From Amycolatopsis sp. EV170708-02-1 (lineage in GTDB: Bacteria > Actinomycetota > Actinomycetes > Mycobacteriales > Pseudonocardiaceae): a stretch of 64,000 nucleotides of DNA. The notes below the pieces were generated by a model. It saw only the letters and a list, made by a program, of their open reading frames with translations. It did not search any database and was not told where the DNA came from. Both the position numbers and the translations under genes were made by a program. Positions 18,582 through 26,343 of the stretch are shown in pieces. Position 1 is the stretch's first letter, and every line of letters begins with the position of its first letter. The DNA lies in contig NZ_CP092497.1 in assembly GCF_022479115.1 (NCBI RefSeq), positions 8,866,001 through 8,930,000 on the forward strand, written 5' to 3'.

Positions 18582-19313
18582 TCACTTGGTGAGGCGCTGA
18601 CCCTTCGCGTCGTACGCGACGAGAGGGGTCAGCACGTACGGCGACTCCACCTGGGCCCCGTCGAACCAGAAGATGACGACCGACGGGTCCTCGCTCCAGG
18701 GGATCACCTTGGCCTCGACCGGTTTCCCGCGGACGGTGCTGGTGACCCGCACCGCCGGACCGGAGAAGTAGCCGAACACCGGCACGAACGTGCCCCGGAT
18801 CAGATCGCCGCCGTCCACGGCGTGGAAGCCGAACGACCGGTCGGATCCCTTGAACTCGTTGGCGGCCATGAGCGCCTCGTACTCGCCCGCGCTGTTCCGG
18901 TACGCGACCTGCAGACCGAACCGGACGTCCGGCATCGACGGCTCGTCGATCTCGGACGCGTAGATCACCAGCTCACGGCCACCTTCGCCCTTCAAGCCGA
19001 GCGGGATCACGTCACCGAGCGGCGACACTGAAGGAGCCTCGATGATCGACGGGCTCGCCGGAGCCGGGGCGGGCGCGACAGGCGCGCTCGCGGCGGGCGG
19101 AAGCGGCTGACGAGCGGGCTCCCTCAGCGCGACCGCGCCGACGATGACCAGCACCGTCACCACGGTGGCGGCGATCCCGCCCGCGCCGGTCGCGAGACGG
19201 CGGCGACGGCGGATACGCCGTCCCTTGGTCATGATCGCGCCGAGGTCGGGCTCGGCGAACCCCTCGGCGGGCGGTTCCCGCAAAGCCGAACGCAGCGTCT
19301 CGAGGTCGGTCAT
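18582..19313 (-). CDS. Membrane protein co-encoded with a SigE-family sigma factor, probable anti-sigma factor
   Basis: 243 residues with an N-terminal cytosolic part of about 40 residues. A basic stretch (KGRRIRRRRRLATG) is followed by one membrane helix at about 42-63, then a Pro/Ala-rich linker and an extracytoplasmic domain. Its start overlaps the sigma-factor stop by 4 nt. This arrangement is typical of regulators that hold the sigma factor at the membrane until a signal arrives. I see no zinc-type HX3CX2C motif, so the mechanism is unclear. Confidence 0.7.
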   Translation of the reverse strand: MTDLETLRSALREPPAEGFAEPDLGAIMTKGRRIRRRRRLATGAGGIAATVVTVLVIVGAVALREPARQPLPPAASAPVAPAPAPASPSIIEAPSVSPLGDVIPLGLKGEGGRELVIYASEIDEPSMPDVRFGLQVAYRNSAGEYEALMAANEFKGSDRSFGFHAVDGGDLIRGTFVPVFGYFSGPAVRVTSTVRGKPVEAKVIPWSEDPSVVIFWFDGAQVESPYVLTPLVAYDAKGQRLTK

Positions 19314-19831
19314 CGGCCCAGCCCCCCGATCAGTTCCGTTCCGTCCTCCGCGGTGATCCGCAGCTTGGTCAGGGCACGGGAATTGGTGCTCTTCACGGTG
19401 CCGACCGAGACACCCAACTCGCCCGCCACATCGGATTCCTTCAAGTCGAAGAAATGCCTGAGCACCACGACGGCTCTCTCCCGGTCTGTGAGCGTACGCA
19501 ACGCGTCAAGCAGCCATTTCCGCTGGACGACGGCACCGGCGACGTCCATACCGCTCGGCTGCTCGGGGATGTCCTCCGTGGCGTTTTCGCGGATCGGCCG
19601 CCGCCAGCCGTCGATGACGTGGTTGACCAGGACCTGCCGCGCGTAGGCGTACGCGTCCTTGCGGCGTACCCGCGACCAGGCCGCGTACGTCTTGGCGAGC
19701 GCCGTCTGGGTGGCGTCCTCGGCCTGATGACGGTCGCTGGTGAGCAGGTAGGCCGCATGCTGAAGACGAGTCGCCGAGTTCCGCACGAACTCGACGAACT
19801 CGTCATCGCCGCGAGCCACCCTGGTCCTCAT
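19310..19831 (-). CDS. SigE-family RNA polymerase sigma-70 factor (ECF type)
   Basis: 173 residues from ATG 19831. Region 2 includes HAAYLLTSDRHQAEDATQTALAK and the region 4 helix-turn-helix is SDVAGELGVSVGTVKSTNSRAL. There is no region 1 or 3, as in ECF factors of the actinobacterial SigE group. It is translationally coupled to a membrane protein that may restrain it. A candidate CAACC-N15-CGTC element lies directly upstream (19840-19863), compatible with self-activation. Confidence 0.9.
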   Translation of the reverse strand: MRTRVARGDDEFVEFVRNSATRLQHAAYLLTSDRHQAEDATQTALAKTYAAWSRVRRKDAYAYARQVLVNHVIDGWRRPIRENATEDIPEQPSGMDVAGAVVQRKWLLDALRTLTDRERAVVVLRHFFDLKESDVAGELGVSVGTVKSTNSRALTKLRITAEDGTELIGGLGR

Positions 19832-19839
19832 CTCCGTTC

Positions 19840-19863
19840 GACGGTTGACCACCTGAAAGGTTG
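19840..19863 (-). promoter_or_regulatory. Candidate autoregulated ECF promoter
   Basis: On the minus strand CAACC (19863-19859) and CGTC (19843-19840) are separated by 15 nt, resembling ECF promoters with an AAC core at -35 and CGTC at -10. The start site would fall within a few bases of ATG 19831, implying a very short leader or leaderless mRNA. Confidence 0.3.
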
Positions 19864-19887
19864 CCTCGGCCGTCAACGAAAAGAAGG

Positions 19888-21216
19888 CTACCTCGGTCCC
19901 AGATGCCTCAAGACATCGTCTTTGGGCTCGACCGCGAAGCCGGAGCTGAGCCCGATCGGACCGGTGAGCCCGCCCTCGGCCTTGAACCGGATCTTGCCGT
20001 CGTCGCCGCGCGCGAAGCCCGCACCGAGCTTCGCCCCGACTCCGACCGACACCTCGGGTTTGACCTTGGTCAGCAACGGCCCCAGGTCCGCCTCGTGTTC
20101 CGGGCCCGAGATCTTCGCTCCCAGCAGCGCGGAGGCCTCGAACTCCGGGATCAGCATCTTCGAGAACTTCAGTTCGAGCTTCCCGTCGACACCGACGCTG
20201 TATTCGCCGCCGGCGGTCCCGTCCGGGAGGTACCAGGTGCCCTGCGCATAGAACCGATGGCCTTCGATCGAGAAGATCTTCCCCTTGCCATCGAAACCTT
20301 CGACCTTCAGTTCGGTGCTGTCCGGGGTGATCGCGTCGTTGAACGCCTTGACGACGGGTTCGAGGTACTTCATGGCCATCTTGCAGCCGTCGTTGCACCA
20401 GGACGGGGCGACGATGTCGTAGCCGCCCCACGGCGGCGGCGCCTGCTTCTTCAGGCTCACCGGTTTGACGGTCGGGACCGAGGTCGCCGTCACCGGGCGG
20501 ACCGTCGGGGCCACCGTGGCGGCGCGGACGGGCTGGATCGCGGGTTCTGGCTCCGGCTCTGCCGCGGGTTCTGGCTCCGGCTTGGGCTCTGGCTTGGGCT
20601 CAGGCTCTGGCTTGGGCTCGCGGCGGTTCGGGTTGTCGTCGGCTCGGTCGTCGTCTTCGGCCTTGTCGCGGTCCTTGCGGTCCTTCTTTTCGTCGCGCTT
20701 CTTATGGTCGTCGCGGTCTTTCTTGTCGTCCTTCTTGTCGTCCCGTTTGTCGTCCTTCTTGTCTCGGTCCTTCTTGTCGGGTTTCTTGTCGCGCTTGTCG
20801 TCCTTGTCGCGATCCTTTTCGTCGCGCTTGTCGTCCTTCTTGCCGCGGTCCTTCTTGTCGCGCTTGTCGTCGTCCTTGTCACGATCCTTGTGGTCGTCCT
20901 TCTTCCTTTCCTCCTTGTCGTCGTCGCGATCCTTCTTCTCGTCCTTCCGGGGCTTCTTGTCGTCCTTGTCCGGCCGGACGTGGGTGACCCGCTTCTTCGC
21001 CGGCGCCTTCTTCTCCTGCTTCTGAGGCGCGGGGCGAAACTCCACCCTGCCCTCCGACTTCTTGCCGCCGCCGTCCGGCGTGCAACCGCCACCGGTACTC
21101 GCGAGCTTCGTGCATGGATCGGCTGTCGCCGTGCCCGCGGCCACCAGGCCGAAGAAGACCGTGAACGCGGCACCTGTCAGTACCTGTCCCACGACTCGGG
21201 GTGCGTTTCCCGTCAT
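19888..21216 (-). CDS. Secreted protein with a long Lys/Asp/Arg-rich repeat region
   Basis: 442 residues from ATG 21216, which has AAGGAC upstream. A signal peptide (about 1-32, ending TATA|DPC) is followed by two cysteines. Residues 83-194 are almost only K, D, R and E, in runs such as KKDRDKKDDKRDDKK. Next are PEPKPE repeats (200-226) and a conserved-looking C-terminal part (262-442) with SWCNDGCKMAMKYLEP and a beta-rich region. No known domain was recognised. The charged part should be disordered and could bind polyanions, metal ions or wall polymer. An alternative upstream ATG at 21246 is less likely. Confidence 0.78.
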   Translation of the reverse strand: MTGNAPRVVGQVLTGAAFTVFFGLVAAGTATADPCTKLASTGGGCTPDGGGKKSEGRVEFRPAPQKQEKKAPAKKRVTHVRPDKDDKKPRKDEKKDRDDDKEERKKDDHKDRDKDDDKRDKKDRGKKDDKRDEKDRDKDDKRDKKPDKKDRDKKDDKRDDKKDDKKDRDDHKKRDEKKDRKDRDKAEDDDRADDNPNRREPKPEPEPKPEPKPEPEPAAEPEPEPAIQPVRAATVAPTVRPVTATSVPTVKPVSLKKQAPPPWGGYDIVAPSWCNDGCKMAMKYLEPVVKAFNDAITPDSTELKVEGFDGKGKIFSIEGHRFYAQGTWYLPDGTAGGEYSVGVDGKLELKFSKMLIPEFEASALLGAKISGPEHEADLGPLLTKVKPEVSVGVGAKLGAGFARGDDGKIRFKAEGGLTGPIGLSSGFAVEPKDDVLRHLGPR

Positions 21217-21260
21217 GCCAACCGTCCTTTCAGCTGGTTGGAGCACCCCACGCTGACAGG

Positions 21261-21282
21261 AACCGGTTCATCGCCGGTTCAA
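21261..21282. promoter_or_regulatory. Repeated CCGGTTCA units upstream of the Lys/Asp-rich gene
   Basis: CCGGTTCA occurs twice with 11-nt spacing (21263-21270 and 21274-21281), and the first copy is part of the palindrome AACCGGTT (21261-21268). The position, 45-65 nt upstream of the start, suits an operator or sigma-binding site. No regulator can be assigned. Confidence 0.25.
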
Positions 21283-21307
21283 GGACGATTCATTCCGGAC
21301 CGGAGAT

Positions 21308-21874
21308 TCAGTTCTTCCGGCGAGTGAACCGGAGCGCGACGACGATCCCCGCCACGACCACGGCCACCGCGAGGACGATCCACACCCAGGCCGGCACCAG
21401 GTCCTCGGGGGTGGTCTCGGCGGCCTGCGGTGCCGGGTCGGCGCTACTCGCCGGGGCCGGGGCCTGGCTGCTCGGCCGGCTCTGGCTGCTCGGGGCCGGT
21501 GCCGGGGCGCTGAGGTTGAACTTCACCGAGCCGCTCGCGGCGTGCGTGTCCTCGAAGGTCACCTTGTAGCGGAGGGTGTACTCGCCCGCGGGCCCGACGG
21601 CCTGGACCGGCGCCGTGACGACCGATCCGTCGACCTCCGCGCGGCCGACCGTCCACGACGCGTTCTCAGGGCCGGTGATCTGGATCGGGTTGTCGTCGGC
21701 GAGGGTGACCGGGCCCGAGAAGGTCAGCTTGATCTGCGTCGGCGGCGTCGCGAGCGAAGCGCCTCTCGCCGGGTCACTGCTCTTCAGCTCCGAGTGGGCC
21801 AGCGCCGGGGACGCGGCACCCAGCAGGGCCAACCCGGTGACCAGCAACGACGCGCCGAACCGCTTGAACCTCAT
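21308..21874 (-). CDS. CopC-domain copper resistance-type protein
   Basis: 188 residues. The signal peptide ends at ALA26, so the mature protein begins with H27 (HSELKSSDPARG). That N-terminal histidine is the Cu(II) ligand of CopC proteins, and H109 in EDTHAASG is the usual partner. The domain is followed by a Ser/Pro/Ala-rich linker and a C-terminal membrane helix (about 162-181) ending RFTRRKN. It is probably an extracytoplasmic, membrane-tethered copper-binding protein. No CopD gene adjoins it. Confidence 0.88.
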   Translation of the reverse strand: MRFKRFGASLLVTGLALLGAASPALAHSELKSSDPARGASLATPPTQIKLTFSGPVTLADDNPIQITGPENASWTVGRAEVDGSVVTAPVQAVGPAGEYTLRYKVTFEDTHAASGSVKFNLSAPAPAPSSQSRPSSQAPAPASSADPAPQAAETTPEDLVPAWVWIVLAVAVVVAGIVVALRFTRRKN

Positions 21875-21949
21875 CTGACACCCTTCTCACCCGGGGAAGT
21901 CCCCGTCCGAGCCTAGTAGTCGGGTCGGGAGAGGGGGTGGTTCCCGGTC

Positions 21950-22000
21950 GTGAGCGGGGAGGATTTCGGACGTTCAGTGTCCGGAATCCTCCCCACTCGC
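21950..22000. terminator. Long imperfect hairpin downstream of the Uma2 gene
   Basis: The 22-nt arms (21950-21971 and 21979-22000) have three mismatches, with a 7-nt loop. It lies 15 nt beyond the Uma2 stop on the leftward strand and before copC, so it probably ends the Uma2 transcript. The arm (GAGCGGGGAGGATT) is unlike families A and B. Confidence 0.6.
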
Positions 22001-22014
22001 CGGAATGACCAAGA

Positions 22015-22590
22015 TCAGGGGCGCTGCGCGTGGCGGGTGGTCAGCGCTTCGAGGTCGAGAGTGAGCGGAGCACCGTCGAAGTCGAGGCTGACCTTGCCGG
22101 TGTGCTCGCCGAAGTTCTCGTACTCGCCGTCGATCAGGCGGTAGGTGGTCATGCTCGCCGGTTCTTCGAGGTCGACGATCCAGTAGTGCTCGATGCCGAC
22201 TTCGGCGTACTCGGAGAACTTGGTGACCCGGTCGGTGCGGACGGTTCCCTCTGAGAGCACCTCGACGACCAGCCGCACGTCCTGGGCCGCGTAACGTGCC
22301 GGGTTCTCTTCCACGAGTTCGGTCGCCGCGACGAGGACATCCGGGACCCGGACCGTCAACGGCAGCTCCGTGACGACGAATTCGGCTTCCGAGAGAGCCA
22401 TGAGCGACTCGGGCAGTTGCTCGTTGAGCAGGTATCCCAGGCGGGTGACCGCAAGCTGATGGAACGACATCGGCCTGGGGGTCACGACCAGCACTCCTTC
22501 GACGACTTCCGCGCGGTGGTCCGGGTCTTCCGGCAACGCGGTCCAGTCGTCGAGCGTCAGGAGGCGGTGAGGCCAGTGCACGACACTCAT
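22015..22590 (-). CDS. Uma2-family PD-(D/E)XK nuclease-like protein
   Basis: 191 residues from ATG 22590 (MSVVHWPHRLLTLDDW) with a GGAGGAG site upstream. VRVPDVLVAA carries the conserved aspartate, and LVVEVLSEGTVRTDRVTKFSEYAEVGIEHYWIVD is the family core with the second acidic residue. Uma2/DUF820 proteins are common in multicellular actinomycetes and cyanobacteria; their role is unsettled. No mobile element borders it. Confidence 0.87.
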   Translation of the reverse strand: MSVVHWPHRLLTLDDWTALPEDPDHRAEVVEGVLVVTPRPMSFHQLAVTRLGYLLNEQLPESLMALSEAEFVVTELPLTVRVPDVLVAATELVEENPARYAAQDVRLVVEVLSEGTVRTDRVTKFSEYAEVGIEHYWIVDLEEPASMTTYRLIDGEYENFGEHTGKVSLDFDGAPLTLDLEALTTRHAQRP

Positions 22591-22955
22591 CGAACTCCTC
22601 CTTCGCCGGTGATCACCAGACCATCTTCCCACGGTTGTCCCGAGAACGTAGCACCACGGAAAGTAGTGAATCATTACGGTGAGGAGTTGCGTTGCGGCAG
22701 GCCGTTCACCTTGCTGCCCGATCGCGATCCCACCATTTCCGCTGGTCAGCTAGATTTCGAGGATGAGAAGAACCTGGGGCTTGCCTGTTCATCGCCGTCG
22801 GTGAACTCGCGCAGATCATCGGCACGTCGGCCGAGGTCCGGGGAGCAGGACTTCACGAGGGCGATCGTGGTCGTCGGCAAGCGAAGCGATCGCGAAACTG
22901 CTCTGACCCAGAAATCGCCTGGCTGATCGCCCACCACCTCGGCTACGTTCCCGAC
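22591..22955. other. 365-nt region without a convincing gene
   Basis: This divergent region separates the Uma2 and lipoprotein genes and is locally less GC-rich, with ATTCATTAC-type sequence near 22665-22680. A frame in line with the downstream lipoprotein is open from about 22767 and reads IAVGELAQIIGTS, faintly like a helix-turn-helix end. It has no clear start, so it may be a gene remnant or chance. Confidence 0.4.
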
Positions 22956-23567
22956 GTGCACAGATCGAGGGGAATCCTCACCACCACATGCCTGTTGTTC
23001 GCCGTCGCGGCCTGTTCCGGTGGCGCCGCGACCGAGCCGACGCCGACCTCGACGGCACCACCGTCGTCATCGAGCAAACCGGCCGCCAGCACGGCACCCA
23101 GCACCACGCCACCACCGGCGCCCCTCGCCAAGATCACGGCGGCCTGCCCTGTGCTGAGCCCGACCGAGTTCCTTCAAGTGATCGGGAAATCGGACGATCT
23201 GGTCGCCAACGAAGGCGAAGCCGAACGGGTCGGCGCCGGCAAGGCCTATCGGTGCGCCTTCGAGGATCCCAAGGGAAAGTACGGGAAATCGGCCGAACTC
23301 TTCGTCGCGGCGATCCCCGGAAATCAGCCGCCTCGCACCACGATCGACAAGCTCGCGAAGGAATGCAAGCAACCGGTCACCCAGCTGCCCGGTATCGGCG
23401 AGCAGGCCTTGTGGTGCACCATCCCCACCGACGGGCCGGACCTCAACGTCCTGGTGACCGCGGGGAAGCGTAGCCATGGCGAAACACGGGTCGCGACGCT
23501 GTACATGTACGAAACCAGAACCGACGTCTACTCGTCGTTGGCGAAGCTGATGGCCGACCGGCTCTGA
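22956..23567 (+). CDS. Lipoprotein, DUF3558-like
   Basis: 203 residues from GTG 22956. The signal sequence ends with the lipobox AVAAC; C20 would be lipidated, followed by a Thr/Ser/Pro-rich linker. The folded part starts at ACPVLSPTEFLQVIG and has cysteines in positions like the two DUF3558 proteins at 36751 and 37803 (YRCAF, ECKQP, LWCTIP). The biochemical role of this actinobacterial family is unknown. It is convergent with the hexapeptide transferase gene. Confidence 0.7.
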   Translation: MHRSRGILTTTCLLFAVAACSGGAATEPTPTSTAPPSSSSKPAASTAPSTTPPPAPLAKITAACPVLSPTEFLQVIGKSDDLVANEGEAERVGAGKAYRCAFEDPKGKYGKSAELFVAAIPGNQPPRTTIDKLAKECKQPVTQLPGIGEQALWCTIPTDGPDLNVLVTAGKRSHGETRVATLYMYETRTDVYSSLAKLMADRL

Positions 23568-24194
23568 TTACTCCGTGAAATCGCCCGCCGGGGCGCCCCA
23601 AGACCCAGGGGTGTCCCCGCGTTCCTCGGCCAGCGCCCGCCGCCGCGCGTTCTCGCCGCGCACCCGCTCCACTTCGGACTGGATGTACTCGTCGTCGTAC
23701 TTCTGGAACACCCGGGCCGGGTTGCCCGCCACCAGGCTGCGCGGCGGGACGTCCTTGGCGACCACGGAATTCGGCTGCACGGTGGCGAAATCGCCGATCG
23801 TGACCCCGGCCATGATCACCACGAGGCCGCCGATGAAGCAGCCTTTGCCGATTTTCACGGGTTTGCGTTCGATGAGGTCGCTGCCGGAGTGGTTCTGCAG
23901 CGTCATGTTCGCGAGCCAGCTGGAATGCGTGAAGATCAGCGTATTCAGCCCGATGCTGGTGTGCTCGCCGATCTCCAGCCCGCCGCTCGCGTCGAGCGCC
24001 GCGCCTTCGCCGATCCAGCAGTGTTCGCCGATCTTCAGGTTCTCCGGGCTGATGATCTTGACGCGTTCGCGGACCCTGGTCGATTCCGGCAGCCCGTAGA
24101 ACCGAGCTCGCTCGGCGTCGTTCATGTACTGCGAAACGAGTTCGGTCAGGATCTGCGGGCGCAGCCGGTTGCTGCGCTCGTCATCGAAGAACAT
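23568..24194 (-). CDS. Hexapeptide-repeat (left-handed beta-helix) O/N-acyltransferase
   Basis: 208 residues. After a helical N-terminus (DERSNRLRPQILTELV) come hexapeptide repeats (LKIGEHCWIGEGAALD, LEIGEHTSIG, VKIGKGCFIGG, VTIGDFATVQPNS), then the closing VAGNPARVFQKY of WbbJ/maltose-acetyltransferase-like enzymes. H91 in IFTHSSW is a candidate catalytic base. It overlaps the GT4 stop by 14 nt and is the last gene of the second sugar operon, so it probably acetylates or acylates the sugar made there. Confidence 0.83.
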   Translation of the reverse strand: MFFDDERSNRLRPQILTELVSQYMNDAERARFYGLPESTRVRERVKIISPENLKIGEHCWIGEGAALDASGGLEIGEHTSIGLNTLIFTHSSWLANMTLQNHSGSDLIERKPVKIGKGCFIGGLVVIMAGVTIGDFATVQPNSVVAKDVPPRSLVAGNPARVFQKYDDEYIQSEVERVRGENARRRALAEERGDTPGSWGAPAGDFTE

Positions 24195-25407
24195 CGGCCT
24201 CGGTCACCAGTTTCTCGAAGGTACGCAGGTGTTCTTCGGCGACGACGTCGAGGCCGAAGTTGGCCCGCACCATCGCGCTTTCCCGCTGTGCCACCAATGC
24301 CCGCTTCTCCGGGTCGTCGAGCAGTTCGATGACGGTGTTCGCCACCGCCTCGCTGTCGTCCGGGCGCACCAGCAGGATGTTCTCGCCGTTGCGCAGCTCG
24401 ATACCCGGGTAGTTGTCCTCGGTGACCGACGCGATGGTCGCGGTGCCCGAGAGCATCGCCTCCAGCGACGCGGTGCCGCAGCCGCCGTTGAGGTCGTGCG
24501 TGACGATGTCGGCCGCCGCGAAATACGAGGGCACATCGGCCTTCGGCACGGCTCCGGTGACGATGATGGCGTCCGCGACCCCGAGTTCTTCCGCCCGCTT
24601 AAGGAAGACGTCGTGATACACGCGGCCGACGACGACCACCTTCACGCCGGGGTGCTTGTCCAAAATGGACGGCAGTGCCTCGACGAGCGGGAGCCGGTTG
24701 CGCAGCGGGATCACGTGCCCGAGCGAGACGATCACCGGACCGTCGCCCAGGTTGTGCTCCGCCCGGACATCCTTCGTCAGCGGCTTCTCGAAGTTCCCGG
24801 TGTCGACGGCGATCGGGAAGTAGTCCGAGTTCGCGTCGCTCGTGCCGTAGCGCTCGACGCAGTAGTCGACGCCGAGCTTGTCGAGGATGACGTACCGCGG
24901 CTTGAGATAGCGCAGGATCGGGTTCACCAGCACGGTGTCCAGGAACCGGAAGACGCCGCCGTACAGCTTGTTGTCGCTGATCAGCAGCGTGTGGATGGTC
25001 AGCAGCATCGGCAGCTTGTGCCGCCGCGCGTACCGCCCGGCCAGCCACGACAGGTCGAAGAACTGCCCGTGCAAGTGGATCGCGTCGGGCTTGAACTCGT
25101 CCAGCAGCTTCCGCAGCCGTCGCCAGTTCCCCGGCCGCAGCGAGGCGAAGCTCATGTCGAAGTCGATCGACAGGCCCAGCTGCGGCATCTTCACTGCGGG
25201 CAGGCGGACGACACGGTAGCCGTCCTTCGTCTCGTCCGCCGGGGCGTCGGCGTACGCGGCGGTGATCGCGAGCACCTCGTGCCCGCGCGCCGCGTACTGC
25301 TCGGCCAGGGAAGCCGCCATGTGCGCGCTTCCGCCCACCCTCGGCGGGAAGAAGTTGTTCACCACGGCGATACGCATGGGGCGGCTCTCCCCTGGCCCGG
25401 CGGTCAT
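24181..25407 (-). CDS. GT4-family glycosyltransferase
   Basis: 408 residues. N-terminal GT-B half with VVNNFFPPRVGGSAHMAASLAEQYAARGHEV; C-terminal donor domain with VIVSLGHVIPLRNRLPLVEAL and the E-X7-E region GGCGTASLEAMLSGTATIAS. Such retaining enzymes use nucleotide-activated sugars. ATG 25407 overlaps the epimerase stop by 4 nt and is chosen; MRIAVV at 25377 is an alternative. It likely attaches the sugar built by the adjacent epimerase and aminotransferase. Confidence 0.87.
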   Translation of the reverse strand: MTAGPGESRPMRIAVVNNFFPPRVGGSAHMAASLAEQYAARGHEVLAITAAYADAPADETKDGYRVVRLPAVKMPQLGLSIDFDMSFASLRPGNWRRLRKLLDEFKPDAIHLHGQFFDLSWLAGRYARRHKLPMLLTIHTLLISDNKLYGGVFRFLDTVLVNPILRYLKPRYVILDKLGVDYCVERYGTSDANSDYFPIAVDTGNFEKPLTKDVRAEHNLGDGPVIVSLGHVIPLRNRLPLVEALPSILDKHPGVKVVVVGRVYHDVFLKRAEELGVADAIIVTGAVPKADVPSYFAAADIVTHDLNGGCGTASLEAMLSGTATIASVTEDNYPGIELRNGENILLVRPDDSEAVANTVIELLDDPEKRALVAQRESAMVRANFGLDVVAEEHLRTFEKLVTEADVLR

Positions 25408-26336
25408 CCCTCCGAAGCCTTCACCAGTTCGTACATGCCCTCTTCCACGGAGATCTTCGGCTCCCAGCCGAGGATCTCGCGGGCACGGGTGATGTCGGCG
25501 GCACGCCGCGAAACCAGCACGTCGCGCTCGTTGAACAGCGGCTCGACGTTCACGCCGACGGCGTCGATGAGGATCTTCGCCAGTGTCGCGATGGAGGTGT
25601 CGATACCGGTGCCGATGTTGATCGGCAGGTTCGCCTTCTCCGATTCCAGCGCCGCGACGACGGCGCGGGCCAGGTCGGTGACGTGCACGAAGTCCATCGA
25701 CTGGTCGCCGCGGCCGTCGATGATCGGCGGCTGACCGGCGCGCAGGCGCTGGATGAAGTGGTTGATCACCGACGTGTAGTAGGCCTCGATCTTCTGGCCG
25801 GGGCCGTACACGTTGAAGAACCGCAGCGCGTTCCAGGACAGGCCCTTGGTGCGCTCGTAGAAGCCGAGCATGTCCTCGCCCGCGCGCTTCGAGATGCAGT
25901 ACGGCGTGAGCGGCTTGAGCTCGTCGTCCTCGTGCATCGGCAGCCGCTTCGGGTCGCCGTAGACGGACGCGGTCGAGGCGAACACGAGCCGCTCGACGCC
26001 CTCGTCCGCCGCGGCGGCGAAGACGTTGTGGTTGCCGACCATGTTGATGTCGATGGACTCGTGCGGGTCCGCGACCGACTTGTTGATCGACACGGTGGCG
26101 AAGTGGATGACGTGGGTGCAGCCGCGCATGGCCTCGCGCACGGCGCCGCCGTAGCGCACGTCCTTCTCGACCAGTTCGACCTTGCCGGTGGCGACGAACT
26201 CGTTGATCCGGGCGCGGTCACCACGCGTCATGTTGTCGAAGACGCGGACGGTGTAGCCGCCTTCGATCAGCATCGGGATGACGTGCGCGGCGATGAAACC
26301 GCCGCCCCCGGTGAAGAGGACCTTCTTGTCGGGCAT
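25404..26336 (-). CDS. NAD-dependent nucleotide-sugar epimerase/dehydratase (extended SDR)
   Basis: 310 residues from ATG 26336. The Rossmann motif FTGGGGFIAAH has alanine where the third glycine is usual. S124 in STASVYGD and Y146/K150 in YCISK form the catalytic set, and MDFVHVTDLARAV is typical of UDP-glucose 4-epimerase-like enzymes. It lies between a DegT aminotransferase (7 nt upstream) and the GT4 gene (overlap). It probably epimerises or dehydrates an NDP-sugar; substrate unknown. Confidence 0.87.
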   Translation of the reverse strand: MPDKKVLFTGGGGFIAAHVIPMLIEGGYTVRVFDNMTRGDRARINEFVATGKVELVEKDVRYGGAVREAMRGCTHVIHFATVSINKSVADPHESIDINMVGNHNVFAAAADEGVERLVFASTASVYGDPKRLPMHEDDELKPLTPYCISKRAGEDMLGFYERTKGLSWNALRFFNVYGPGQKIEAYYTSVINHFIQRLRAGQPPIIDGRGDQSMDFVHVTDLARAVVAALESEKANLPINIGTGIDTSIATLAKILIDAVGVNVEPLFNERDVLVSRRAADITRAREILGWEPKISVEEGMYELVKASEG

Positions 26337-26343
26337 TTCTCTC

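Noticed and set aside
20640..20960. CRISPR-like tandem short repeats (CTTCTTGTCG-type)
   Set aside because: They are codons for Lys/Asp runs in the secreted protein; there are no constant repeats with unique spacers.
22767..22955. N-terminal extension or HTH gene upstream of the lipoprotein
   Set aside because: The frame is open but has no start signal, and the lipoprotein signal peptide begins naturally at GTG 22956.
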